Shown here: piece by piece, positions 45,674 to 58,092 of the stretch
Layout of the letters: every line of letters begins with the position of its first letter
Position numbering within the stretch: position 1 is the first letter of the stretch
Assembly (NCBI GenBank): GCA_022577435.1
Contig: JAKOON010000008.1
Span: 14,681,001 to 14,745,000, forward strand
DNA: 64,000 bases
Reading direction: 5' to 3'
Origin: Embiotoca jacksoni
Taxonomy: Eukaryota > Chordata > Actinopteri > Embiotocidae
Notes under the pieces: model-generated
What the model was told of the DNA's origin: nothing
The model's input: the letters and a program-made list of their open reading frames with translations, nothing else
The model's database searches: none
Made by a program: the position numbers and the translations under genes

Positions 45674-48600
45674 TTCTGTCTGCACCTCTCTGTCTGTCTG
45701 CATTTAACCCCTCCTCCTGCTCTCCTTTTTTTCCCTGGCAGATCCCCAAGGTTATATCATGTCTGGACATCTAATCAGGCCAAGTCTTGATGCTGAATAT
45801 GTTGTGCCCCTCATCCTCAAACCCTATACTATTTTTTTCTATTCCTGCCATTACATATTCAAGTCTCTACTGCACACAGCGCTGTGATAAATGAACATGA
45901 CCTTGGAAAATAGAAAGGTTGAAGAACAATGATCCCACTTTTTATGCATTCATTTTCTCCTACGTAGCCTGTGTTGAGCAGGTAGAGAGGTAGCGTACAT
46001 GTCACTCTCATCCATGGCTAATAAAGTTTGCTTTTGAGCATTTGAAATATATTGAAGCGAAATTGAGGTACAGATGACATATGTGAGCCATTATGGGTAA
46101 TTTGGGCAGTTAAGTCTCTTGTCCCTTGACCTAAAGGTATTATTTCTGCACCTTGTCAGTAGTAATCAAAAAGGACCAGCTCCCTTCTGAACATCGCCTC
46201 TTTGGTTTTCTGAATGGTTTGATTTTCAGTCATTTCGTATCCATGCATCCCTATATCTGTTTATGGCTTCTCTAACAAAGTGTCTTGAATGTGCAAAATA
46301 ATAGATTTTCTGCCAAATTTGGCAACAGTCAAGAAATTTAAATCAGACAAATATTTCAGAAGATGTGGACAGTAGCGCACTGAAAGCAGTTTTACTGGTA
46401 GACAGACTATGTTATTGACCTTTTGGTGACGGCTGGGTCTCTCCAACCTCTCCAACCTCTCCCCTCAGCAGACAGCAGTACCTTTGCCTTGCCAGTAGAT
46501 GGTGTGCCTTGTTCAGCTTTTCTCAGTTTCCACTCACTGAACCTTGCTTGCTCACCCGTGACTTGTGAAAGCGCTCTGGGGTAGGCCTCCCTAACCTATC
46601 ATCCTGCACCCCCCTCAACACCCCCCTGAGCACCCCTTCCATCTCTGCCATCTCCCCCCATCTCACCCCCCCCTCTTTCTCCATCCAGGGGGCAGAGTCA
46701 CCGAGGTGGCAGTTCTAACAAGCTGCCGGGGACCGCACTGCTCAAATGAGCCAAATCAAAGAGAAAAAGGGGGAGTGGGATAGGTAGCGCCATGAACCCC
46801 CTACAGAGAACAACCATTCTGATGAATATGAAATGAATTTGTATTGCTTGACATGATAAGCCCAAGGATAACCCTGTGCTCAGTCGACATCTTTACCCTG
46901 ACATCCTTCAGACATTAAAAGATGCACAAGAAAACATCAACAGAAAATGACGATAGCAACAACTGGCCAACTAGCCGTGAATTGTTTTCAAGCTGATTTT
47001 TGAACAAGGACATTAGAGAGTCAGTGAATTGCAAATTAACAGGATGTAGATGTCTGTTTAGTTGCAGACAAGGAGAAGTGTGCATCTAACCTTCCAGTGT
47101 GCGTTCATGTCCTTTCTGAAAATGACACGGGACAGGTGGATGACGTAGGCACTCCAACACCACTGAGTTTTTTTTCGATTCATTGACTGGCGGACTGGCA
47201 TTAATAGGAGAGCACCCCTGCATCATTTTCTGTTTCTCTGTCAAGTTCCCATCCTTTCGTTCCCTCCTGTCTTCATTCTTCATTCTGTCTGCACCTCCCT
47301 GATTTCTCATTTCATTCTGTGGTGCAGTTGCTATCCTTCTGCTTCTTGCATCGCTCTCGAGCTGTCTTCTTGGGTCCTGTGATGTCCGTGATGAAATGGC
47401 GTCAGGTCACTCCACCAGAAAATATACAGGATCATGGAAAAAAAACACAAAAAAAACACAGTGTCCTCCCCCATCTTGCAGTTTTAGTCTGTCGCTTCCT
47501 CAGCACATATTCAAACATGTGCAAGTGACCGCACACGGGCACACACATATGCATGTAAGTATGCGTGCACATACACTCATGTGGCTGCTGCACACTTCAT
47601 TTAACACATACAGATGCAGGGCTTTATGGTTTTCTTAAAGCCAGAAAACAAGGAAGTGCACAGAAATTGTAAAAGCCCGTGTTATCATTTATGTTCACAA
47701 ATGCTCCTGGCATGGAAGAAGAGCCATTGAAATTGCTCATCCAAGAGAAGGGAATAGGATACATTGTGTATAATAACGTGAACGGTAATGCTTCAGTTTT
47801 ATGCCCCTATTTTGTCTGTATGTGTGCATTCTCAGAGCCTGAACCTAGATTTCACAATGATTTCACAATTTACAAAATGGAATGCATACAGGAATGACAA
47901 TATTCTCTTCTTTTTTTTTTTTTTTGTCTCCCTCCCACTTTAAAGAATTACACAGTGAATGTAGCTTCACCTGCAGTACCCAGCTTTTTTTTAATTTTCT
48001 GCAAGATGTTCTTTTGGTAGATTTCCATCTGAGAACCCTGCATATAGTTATCTAAAAGTAATGGAACCTGCTTGTATATGCAGCGTCTGCTAAAAGTCAG
48101 TAGGACCACTGCTTGGATGTTTTTTTGTTATCTGTGCCTTTACTGTTATTCAAATGTGTACATGTCCTTTCAATTTAGGAGAGCTGTGTCAGTGTAGTGT
48201 AGAATATGTTTATACATATTCACCAGTTGGATGTATTGACTAAAACTGTTGCTCACAATGATCACCGTTTTATATTCTGATTTGTTTTAAAATTATTTGC
48301 GGCCTAAGTGGTTATTAAGATATTTCAAGATTTTGAAAAATGTAAGTAAATGCCCATCTCCGGAAATTAAAATGAGACAGACACAGGATATTTTTTTTAC
48401 ATCAGGCAAGACTGACAATCGAAAAACCAACAAATTATTAACAAGGAAAATACTTTTAAGTAACACTGAGTTATTTAGTTTAGTAGACAAGTTAAGACAT
48501 AAGCACCTCTCTGGTGCTTGCACTTTGCCTTCTTCATTTTGTCAAGCTATTGGGCCTGTGAATATTATTGAGGTGCTTCTCACTTCACCTGTGACCCCAT

Positions 48601-51289
48601 TCCACACAGTAGACCAGGAAGGCACTGAGGGATAGTGACACTGAGCACTACTTACCCTGGGACCATCCAGATATTCATGTTTAGAAAGGTGCATCACGTA
48701 TCAACAGTTTTCTTTGAAGGAGCAACATGTGGTGCGATATTCAGTCATTAAGAGTAAGATGTCATTTACAACAGCACAGCAAAACTACAACACACTGCTG
48801 AAACTCCGATCCTGGTTGGGAAGTCATTTCCTCAACGCTTTTGTGAACATTGTCTTCAGACTGAATGCTGGAGGTGTTTTTGCTTTTGGTTTTCCTGAGT
48901 GGACACAATAAAAGCAATTTCTCTATAAAGCCACTCAAACAGGGAGTGAACGGACAAAAGGGATTGGAGAAAATCTGGGCCACAGCAGAATCCAACCTGC
49001 CCCTCTGCTAACCTCCTCTCAAACAAACACAGCAGCCATTTCCTCCCTCTGTCCCTGGAGCCCCTCACCCCTTTGCTGAAGCACCGATTCGGGCGGCTGA
49101 AGCACAGGTGTTGTGACGTGTGGCATTTTTTACCCCATTTTACAATGTAGTAAAACAAAAAAGTTGTATTTATTATTATTTAATTTATACAATATATGCG
49201 TTTATAGAACACTTTCTCCAATTGGATTGATTGAGGAATAAAAGTGTCTGCAAAGAAGATTTAGGATTTTTGTTGTTGTAATACTGTGTATTTGGAATCT
49301 AAAGTTTAAAAACCTGTCATGAATTATTTTAAAGCATTCAAAGCAATAAAATGTAATTTGTATATTTTCAAAAAAATTCTTATGAAAAAATATACTAGAA
49401 TAATATTTGCATACAAGGCCTACAATTTACGACTAAATATTTAGTTTGAAATTTTTGTATTCAAAAATAAAAAAATTGATTAAGTTATAACATTTTAGTT
49501 GCCTTCTATTATTATTTTTACATTTTTTTACTGTTTTTTTAAACCTAGCTGAGCGATTTCCCCTCGCTGAGTCTAATACTATATTTTATGTACAGATGCA
49601 TCTGGTAGGAATCAGTTGACCCCGCTGAGGGAGCTGAAAGTGAAAGAGGCTGTTATGCTTTAGCACTGGCCGAACTGCAAAAGTCACAGCCCGATCAGAC
49701 TAAATCCCTGGCGTGTCTGCAAAGTCAACCGTGATGGAGTCATTGCCGTGCTGCACCAAACGGTGAAAACCACCAAAAATAATCCAACAATATTTCAGTG
49801 TTGTCTCTCTTTGGAAAATTTACATAATGTCAAAAATGACCATAAATACTTGCATATAATGGCACTATATTTTTTTGACTATATTTTCATGCAGAAATCA
49901 GGGATCTTTTTGCATTACTGTTTTTTGCATTCTTGTTTTATTGCATCTTATTTATTTGGGTTTTCTCCCTAATTTTCCCAAAATAAAAGTGATTAAATTA
50001 ACTTTCAAATTAAAATTGAATATAATTCTCAATTTTTGCAGTTAATAAATTGTATGATCATAGTGTTATGGGATATTTTTTAAATACATATTCTGTATAT
50101 TTAAATATAGTATTATTTGTTTAAATTATTATTATTATTATTATTATTTTTTTATCGTCCAAGATAAAATCTGTTTTATTTTTGCTCACGTTTCGCCCTG
50201 ACACGAGTGGGGTATTTAGGTTGTAGGGACCGAAGGAGGGGGTGGTGTGTTTATTTTTATTTTTTTATCCTCCCTCTCTGCGTCTCCTGACATATCTGTA
50301 TTCCTCATCTTCTTTCTCCTCTTTGAATAGAAATCAAAAAAAAGAGAAGGGTTCATTTTTTTTAGTTCTCCTCTCGCCTTACCATTTTCATCAGCTGCTC
50401 TGATAGCCATGAATCTTGTCACTCATGTTTTTCATCAACTCATGTCCATGGAGCGTGTGGCGACTCCTGGAGATGGCCGCTGAAGCGAATGCAATGGTCA
50501 GAGAGAGAGAGAGAGTCACAAACCAAGCTAGAAAATAACACAAACACACGCAATGTCATTGTCTCCATAAGATCAAGCTAAAGACGTGTACAAGCGTACA
50601 AAAGCAACAACAGACCCCGAGTTTTGAAATAAAACATGGCAGTAAAATGTCTGCATGTCTGTGAATTACATGTGCATCTTTTTGATATGAATTGACTGAA
50701 CAGATAAAAACTGGAACACTATGTACACTTGACAAAAACACGTTTTTGCACGGACTTTTTTTTTTTTTTCTTCCTGGCAAAATGTTTTGTGCAACGTGCA
50801 AGAATTTGGTAGGAGGAAAACCGTGTTTTCTTGTGAATGCTGATAAAGAGAGCAGAAAACAAGCGAGTTGGAGTGTGTACTGTAATGTTTCCTCCTGGTT
50901 CGATTCTCAGATGGCAGGAGCCAGTTACTATCACTGGTTTCCCCCTCTGCATCTGGGCTCTGCTGCTTGTCAGCTCCGCTGTAGTTGTTTTCATATGTGA
51001 GCCATGTTTCTTTTGGTGCAATTTTTTCTGCCTTCTAGATTCTTTGTTCTTTCAACCTGAACTTGACATTGTTTTCCCTGCTTATGTTCAAGGCTGGAGT
51101 GATTGGCTGTGACAAAAGGGGTATCTCCCTCCATCCTCAAAAAAGAGTGATGGCCTCTCAGACAGCTGTCATTTACCATTAGTCATACCCCGGTCTCCTC
51201 AGCTAATTTTATTTCATAATGCTTTTTGCTTTGCCCATGCTGTTTTTTGTCTTTTTATTTTTACAGGTAAAATGGAGCACATTTTATGT
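45669..51289. other. Gene-free stretch
   Basis: No supported exon. C-rich sequence lies at 46575-46690, with two CTCF-like words near 46496 and 46682. An AT-rich block spans 49140-50160 and includes (ATT)n at 50126-50148. Confidence 0.45.
50126..50148. repeat. (ATT)n microsatellite
   Basis: About seven ATT units in a strongly AT-rich block. Confidence 0.9.
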
Positions 51290-51700
51290 CCTTTTGCGTA
51301 AACCCATAAATGTCTCTTATGAATAGAATAATTACTTATTCTTTAGGCGTTAATTGTGATTTAATTACCCTAATTACTTAATTATCTTGTACATGATTAA
51401 GATAATTAGCTTGGTGTTAAATACTGTGACTTTTTTTTCCCTGTAAGACAGGAAGAATTCCCCTTGATTAGTTAATGAGATTAATTATACGCAGTGATAC
51501 AACCAGGTATAATTGTGCAAATTCCCACCTGCAATTCCACTTTCACACCATTAATGAAAAATCCCTGTAAATGAAGACATGCATGTGTTTTTATCAGGTA
51601 ATTAATTAAAATGACTGCTCACACAGTTTAAATGTGAAATGTGGGTAATTTATGTCTGTAATTTGTTCTTTAGCACTATTTAACTGAAAGAAGTTGCTAC
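51290..51700. promoter_or_regulatory. Homeodomain-site-dense candidate ultraconserved enhancer
   Basis: About 400 bp packed with AATTA/TAATT/TTAAT words, including TTAATTACCCTAATTACTTA and GGTAATTAATTAAAATGAC, interleaved with non-repetitive sequence such as CACCTGCAATTCCAC (an E-box CACCTG). A perfect inverted repeat TAATTATCTT/AAGATAATTA (51379-51388 and 51399-51408) has a 10-bp spacer. This texture is typical of deeply conserved developmental enhancers, but conservation itself could not be tested. Confidence 0.38.
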
Positions 51701-51810
51701 TGTGTCGTGTGAGACTTTTTCTTTTACAAATTGTTCTGTTAGATGGAGGTCAATCAATGGTAACATTTCTCAGCCTCAGGATTTGATGAGAAGAAAAATC
51801 TTTTAACCAG

Positions 51811-51837
51811 TTTTTTTTTTTTTTTTTTTTTTTTTTT
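51811..51837. repeat. Poly-T run (27)
   Basis: Twenty-seven consecutive T residues just right of the candidate enhancer. Confidence 0.95.
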
Positions 51838-53950
51838 CCCAGCTTCAGACATTTTTCAGATAGCTTTGCTCTGATTGGACTTTGCATCTCTTAAATTGTA
51901 ATTACCTACTAAGCATTGGACGGGGGTTTGAGAAGTGACCTAATATCTATCTCCCTGATGAGTTTGGACCAGATATTAGGCCCGCTTCATAGAAACTGTA
52001 GCTTATATAAGGTCGGCATGCGTTGAATACAGCTGAATCAATCAGCATGGTTAGCCTTTCGTGGAATTTAACCATTGGGAACATAACTAAGTTTGATATG
52101 GAATGCAGCTAGAAAATCTAACTGTGTGCTGAAAATCAGAAACTGTCTAGCAGCCTCGTCTGTCTTTGTCTGTGCCTCTGTAACTTTCCCTTCTCCACCC
52201 TCTGTGTCTTCCTCTCTGTGTCTGCAGTCAGAGGGTAGAGTCAGTTTTACTGTCACTACCTGTGAAATTGTATTCCACGAAGATGGATGCTTTCTCTTAT
52301 ATTCATGACATCCAGGGAAGCACAGTCACCTCCAAAACTGTTTAATATGGATGCCGTGCAGGCGGACGCGTATACACACATTCCCACACGCAAATACAGT
52401 ACATGCACGCACACAAAAGCACACGGACATAAATGTACTCCTGCATGCCTGCACATTCACACACATTTTTTGCCCCAAAGACAATGCATGGCTGGTGTTT
52501 TGCTCCTGCTGATGAAGAAGAGTGGTAGTGACAGTGCTGCTCTCAGTAGGCTTGATGCATTACAACACTGCGCTGCCATGTTGCGTAAATTCTCTGTCTC
52601 TCCTCATTGAGAACATGGAGGCTTCTCATCTAGCACAGTACACCAGTGCACTTTAGGTTCTCGACTCCTCTGTTGTTTCATTTATGGAGTTTCATGGGGA
52701 CATTCACACTGTGTAGGCCAGTCATCCATTTTGATGGTGTTATGGTGTTGTCTTTTGTCTTTGGTGTGTGTGTATATTTTCCCTTCTGGGCTGAGTGGCA
52801 GTCCAGCATTGTAGTGAACTCACCTGTGCCCACCGTCCTGCGCTCTTATTGGGAAACCATGCAGTGTAATATGCTCAGGTTGGCCTGAAACAATGCGATT
52901 TGCGGGTATGTTCGTGAGGTTACATGTTTGTGTTTATTTGGACTGACAAAGAGGACAGGGGTGGAGGGGTGTGGCCTGCGGGTCAAGAGGGCAGAGGAGA
53001 CTCACAGTTGAGGGGTTTGCGGGCTGCAGCCGCAGAAATACACAAGATTAATAAAACAAGACTGTGGCCAGGATAGGACTCTGAGGGTACCAACAGACCG
53101 TCTCTCCCCTCCCTTTTCCCTCCACCCCTCCCTTCACTCTTCCACCATTACCTTAATATAACCAAGACATGGATCCCCACGAGTCCTTGGGGGTGGGGTG
53201 GGGGGCATCGTTATATTTCTTTTGGGGCTTTGTTTTCCCTCTGAGCGCTATACAACAGTACTTAGCCAGCACCCTGCTCCTATCTGCTTGAGGCCAGCAA
53301 GGCCTTCCAAGTTTACAAGGTTCCTCCTCACTGTGCTCTCCGGGCTGTCTGGATCCTCAAGTATTTTCTCCTGATACAACAGGACAGTCAGACACAGCTC
53401 TTTGCACGTACAGGGATACAAAAATACACAGCGCATGTGTGCTCTTTCAGGAATATCTCCACGGAGAGTCTCCTTGAACAGCTACAATGTTGCTACATTT
53501 CATTCTGTGAGCCTTTTTGGTTGAGCTGTATTGTAGAACTAAACTTAGGCACCATGCAATAGCTGCAGGTTGTGTGGAGTTTCTACACCTCGTTCTTTGG
53601 TGTGGGGGAGGAGAGGAATCACAGAGTCTGTAGAAATGGGGGTTCTGCTCAGAGGTTCAGAGGAGAGGTTTTGTGTAATCCTATGCTAAATTCAGCATCA
53701 GATCTTTTGGGGAGCTGTGTAAAACCAGTATGTTTTTCTTGTCTTTACTTTTCCTGCACACCTAAAAAATGATGATAGCACATGGCTTTTCCGCTATCTC
53801 ACCCTCAAGGCAAAATGTACAAGGCTGCTAGGCGGCGTTACCTCTTCCTCTTCCTCTTCCTAGAGACAGCTAACCCCCTCAAAGGATGCTGATGTCTGGA
53901 GAGGGAATGCCTATGAGCAGAAATTGGGAAGAAGGAGGGAGGTTTTGTAC

Positions 53951-53992
53951 GGGGTGGGGGTAAGATTGGGTTAAGGGAGTGGGGTGGGAGGG
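53951..53992 (+). other. Two tandem G-quadruplex motifs
   Basis: GGGGTGGGGG, TAAGATT, GGG, TTAA, GGG satisfies the four-run rule with loops of seven bases or fewer. It is followed directly by GGGAGTGGGGTGGGAGGG, which satisfies it again. Confidence 0.7.
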
Positions 53993-54137
53993 TGACTAAA
54001 AGGGAAAAAGGAGGAGGGGTGTGGGTGGGGGGGGGGAATATGTGTTTGATTCAAAGAAAAAAAAAAAAAGTCAATTCGGTCCCCCTGTTCTTTGTAGAAC
54101 ATTTAGCTTTGACCCTCCCTTGCTTTCTCTACTCCCT

Positions 54138-54163
54138 CCCACCACCACCACCACCACCACCAC
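54138..54163. repeat. (ACC)n microsatellite
   Basis: About eight CCA units passing into a C-rich tract. Confidence 0.92.
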
Positions 54164-55439
54164 CCCCACCCCCCCACTCATACACACACAGACACACAGG
54201 GTCCAGCAGATCTGCAGGATATCACACCAGCGAGCCTTTTCTATCTTCTGCACAGAGATGCATGCTTCTTAATATATATCTTCACTGTATAGTGTGTATA
54301 TGTCCACACTGTTGCAACAGGCAGACACTGAGGGAGGAGAGAGGGAAATAGGGAGAGAGAGTGACAGGACGGGAGTGAGGGAGGAAGAGAGAGAGGTAGA
54401 GTGAGAATCAGACTGAAATAGGAAAAGGGAGGGGGAGAGCTTTATATGTTGGTTTCATGTTTATGATGCAGAGAAATATATCAATTTAGATTTTAAAAAA
54501 AAAATAAGGATAGAATCATAGCATTTCTCATATTTCTGGTGAAGTAGTCCACATAGCTGCTGCCAAAGCCCTGACCAGACCTCTACTTGTGCTGAGCAGA
54601 CTGGAGGCGACCCAGGGTAAGTTATGGGCTTTTTTTTCTTTCTCTCCCTCTCTACGCTGCTGATTACGATGCTGCTGATTGATTGGTTAGAGGCTGTGGA
54701 TTATCACGGGCCGCTCGTCACCAGCTACCTGATGATGAGAGGAGAGAGAGACGAGAGGAGAGGAGGAGAAGGGGAGGGAGGGAAGGAAGGAGGGGTGGAA
54801 ATTAGATGAGCATGGCCAGTGCTCACATCACCAGATCTCACTAACTCTCTTTCTGATTTCTGTTTACTCTGCCGTTGCACATTTGTATACAGCATGTGCA
54901 AAAATAGATTTTGTGCATTTGTGTGTATTTGTGTATCATCTCGGTGTGCATGTGTGGTCCCAGCCAGCACACGCTGCCAGCCCGCCCGCTTTTCCTCAGT
55001 CAAACCGACGTGTGCTGATGAGGCCATGGGGAGGGGTTTGCTGATGAGGGAGAGCCAGAGGGGCCTTTTCTTGTGAATATGCAGATGAGGGGCATGTGTA
55101 AATGGGAGGAGGCTCGACGTGAGCGTGTGCCACACGCTTTTCTGTTTATATGTTCTCCATAGGGAGCCTGATCCTCAACAGATTGCCAACGTTTGGTGTG
55201 ATCTTGCCGCTGCTTTGTTTGGGGCATTCACTGACAAAGATATAAGGGGAAAAAGAGGACAGGCGGGGTGGCAAAAAAAAACAACAACAACAAAAAAAAA
55301 AATACAGAAAAATACAGTTAAAGAGAAAGAGGAAAAAAAATGGTGGTGCAGCTTCAGGGCATATTTTCACCCCATTGACAAGACATGATGATTGCTGTTT
55401 TGCCCCCTCCCTCCTCCCCTTTACCTCCCCAGACGTTTT

Positions 55440-55720
55440 TCTAATCCATTTGCATGTCAAAGCAGTGGAGGCCACTGCGCAGATTAGTATGAGATGACAT
55501 AATGATGTAATGAATTAAATGCTCCTGTTTAAGCCCGGCACTTTGCTTTAGTGGGAGGAAATGACAGTGGGATAAGGGACAAATAAGAGAGGAATAAGTA
55601 AGGCTGAGACACTGGCAAGTTCTCTTTTACGACTCATTTTAGGGAGGCTGATTGAAATATCATGTTCTGCTTGATTTGATTACATCTACTTCTGAGTTTG
55701 CAGGAAGCTTAATTACGTCT
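55440..55720. promoter_or_regulatory. Candidate conserved non-coding element
   Basis: It begins with an exact reverse octamer ATTTGCAT (55448-55455), then GCAGATTAGTATGAG, ATGATGTAATGAATTAAATG and further ordered unique sequence. Word-based call only. Confidence 0.25.
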
Positions 55721-58037
55721 ACATATTTTAGCTGCATTTATACCTTTGACTGTTATCATCTTCACTGATACTTACAGGCTGTAAGCATCTTATGAATTGT
55801 GCTATAAAAATTCAATATTTACCATTGACGTGATAAATTAGGCATTATATTGTAGTAACTCTAATCTTTGGCACTTTTAGGATTAATTATTCTAGTAAAT
55901 CAATTCAAATACGTAACCCATTTTTTTTCCATTTTGTAGTTTTCAGTGGAAGTAAACAGTAAATTAATTTTTTCATATTAATAAAATAAATTTTTCAAAC
56001 ATTCTTAGCCTTTCCTTCTAAGTAGCAGTTCTGTATTTTGGAGCTCCCTGTTTGAAGAGTTGCAAAAAAAATAAATAATAATAATCGGTTCACATTTTGG
56101 CTTGAAAGTGAGAGGATCACACATGGCTGATAGCTGCACCTTCATCTCTCTGCTCACTTTCTCTCTTCCACCTATTTTTTTCATGGTTAAGATTACAAGA
56201 TTTTCAGGTTTAAGGTTTTGCTAAAAAAAATAAACTATACTATATGGTACTTTTTTTTTTTTCTTTTTATTTACTAAGTCCTGTTGTAAATTGTCATGGC
56301 CTTAAATAGAGAGCACTAAAATGATAGTGTGTGGCGACAGTAAAGGCATATGGAGTATATCATCGATTGATGCACTGGCTGAAGCAGTGTTTTTATAAAG
56401 CCGAAAAGATCTGAGACACGACACCTGGGTCTCTATGGAGAAACACCTACTGTGGGACAGAAGCTGGAGTGTGTCACTCTTGTCATCTCCCACCACAGCA
56501 TTGATAGAAACCCCCTGACACACACATTTATAGCCACCGCAGTCACCTGTAACAATCGGGATAGTAGCCTCAATGAGGGCAAGGGCAGTATGGGGGCTTG
56601 TTGAGGAGATAGATACTGCATGTCCCTCATCTCTCTAAACTTTGTATTATTCACACTACCTTTCTTGTCTCCACTCTTATCGATTCGAGATGTGCTACAC
56701 AGATTCAGTTTTGCTTGGCTGTTGTATTTGTTCATGATTTGGTTCTCGGTGGAAGAATTGACTGCATCAACGCCAGGATCAGTACTTATTCGAGACATCA
56801 TGACGGGTCGAATATTTATACAATTGATAGATGTATCTAAAGAAAGTCTAAATTAAGTTATTGTTAAAATAATATAAGGTTGATATAGATTTTAAGTGTA
56901 AAATATTTGCTTGATATATAAATGTATTCACAGCTGCTCTGGCAATTATATCTTCGATGATATAAGGACCAACATTGTAACGCTTACTGGTAAATTTAGA
57001 CAGAGAAGAGAACATTTTTAAATGCGATTTTTCTAGTTCATGATTTCAAGCCATCCTCAGTGTGGCCCTGGAACTGTGTCCAGGTGGGTGTGGCCGCGTG
57101 GAGTCAGCTGGCTGGTGCAGGGGGGTAATGAGTATGCACTGTGACAGCTGGGATAAAGTGTATGGATGTGTTTGGTGGGAGTAATCAGCTGCCGACCACG
57201 GGGTGCAAGAGGGTGATGTGAGGCTTTATGACTGCAGAGCGCACACGCGCACACAGAGGTCCGTTGGGACTGTATGCTTCACCTCACCCTTGTACTGCTG
57301 AACATATCCTGAGCTTCACAGCAAGCATCTCTTTTTTGCCTTCAGTTAAAATATATTTTCATCATTTGCTACCAGTGCCCCATGAAAGTCAGGATTTTTT
57401 TTAATTTTTGCTTAGTCATACATAATTTGATTATCAGAAAAAATACTAGGAAAATAAACAAAAAAATGAATCACTATTTTAATTTGTACACGGCTGTGAT
57501 GCAGATAAATAAAGCTGTATGTTGTGAATTAGGATTGAGTATTTGGTTGTTAAACAGCACAGCCAGCAAATTATTGAATATGTGGTATTTTAAACAAATG
57601 CTTTTCCAATATTGCAGAAGAAAATGAATAATGTGGCATCATATATTTCTTGTGGTGGTGTTGTGTAATTGCATTACTAAACAGATTTGCTTTGTTACAA
57701 ACCACATCTCAATTGAAGTTTTTGGAGCCTGTGGCTACAGTCCTTTGGAAATAATTGATATAAAGTAGGCCCTCCTGGCCAGTGAAATTGAACACACTAA
57801 TAAATGCATAAAGGGAAAATAAATATTGATCACCGAGTACATGAGAATAAGATAGCTTTGATTTGATTCTTTCTGTTTGCGGTATATTTGTTACATGTGA
57901 GCATTGGTGGTGTATGTGTATTTATTTTGTCTGCAAATTTGCAGCAGTCATCTTCAGCTTGGGTTTTTTGTGGTCTTTAGATATCATGTTAGTGTCTGTA
58001 AAAGGTGATGCAATGCCTATGATTAGCTTTTGATAAC

Positions 58038-58042
<5 letters not shown>
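55721..58042. other. Gene-free stretch
   Basis: AT-rich unique sequence with short A and T runs and a candidate conserved element at 57650-57860. No exon supported. Confidence 0.45.
57650..57860. promoter_or_regulatory. Candidate conserved non-coding element
   Basis: Ordered, repeat-free sequence with CTCAATTGAAG, GGAAATAATTGATATAAAG and AATAAATATTGATCACC (PBX-like TTGATCA). Texture-based call. Confidence 0.22.

Positions 58043-58089
<47 letters not shown>
58043..58089. repeat. (GT)n microsatellite
   Basis: About 23 uninterrupted GT units. Confidence 0.96.

Positions 58090-58092
<3 letters not shown>

Larger units (their letters stand above)
51838..55439. other. Gene-free stretch with strand-asymmetric G-rich and purine-rich tracts
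   Basis: No supported exon. It includes C/T-rich sequence at 53100-53145, G-quadruplex motifs at 53951-53992, (ACC)n at 54138-54163 and GA-rich tracts at 54330-54440 and 54740-54800. Confidence 0.45.

Noticed and set aside
45303..45770. 155-codon minus-strand frame rich in His and Thr
   Set aside because: It is the translation of the (TG)35/(CA)35 microsatellite and its flanks, with no domain.
54600..54625. Good splice-donor word AGG|GTAAGTT, possible non-coding first exon
   Set aside because: GTAAGT words are expected many times by chance in 64 kb, and no paired acceptor or promoter was evident.
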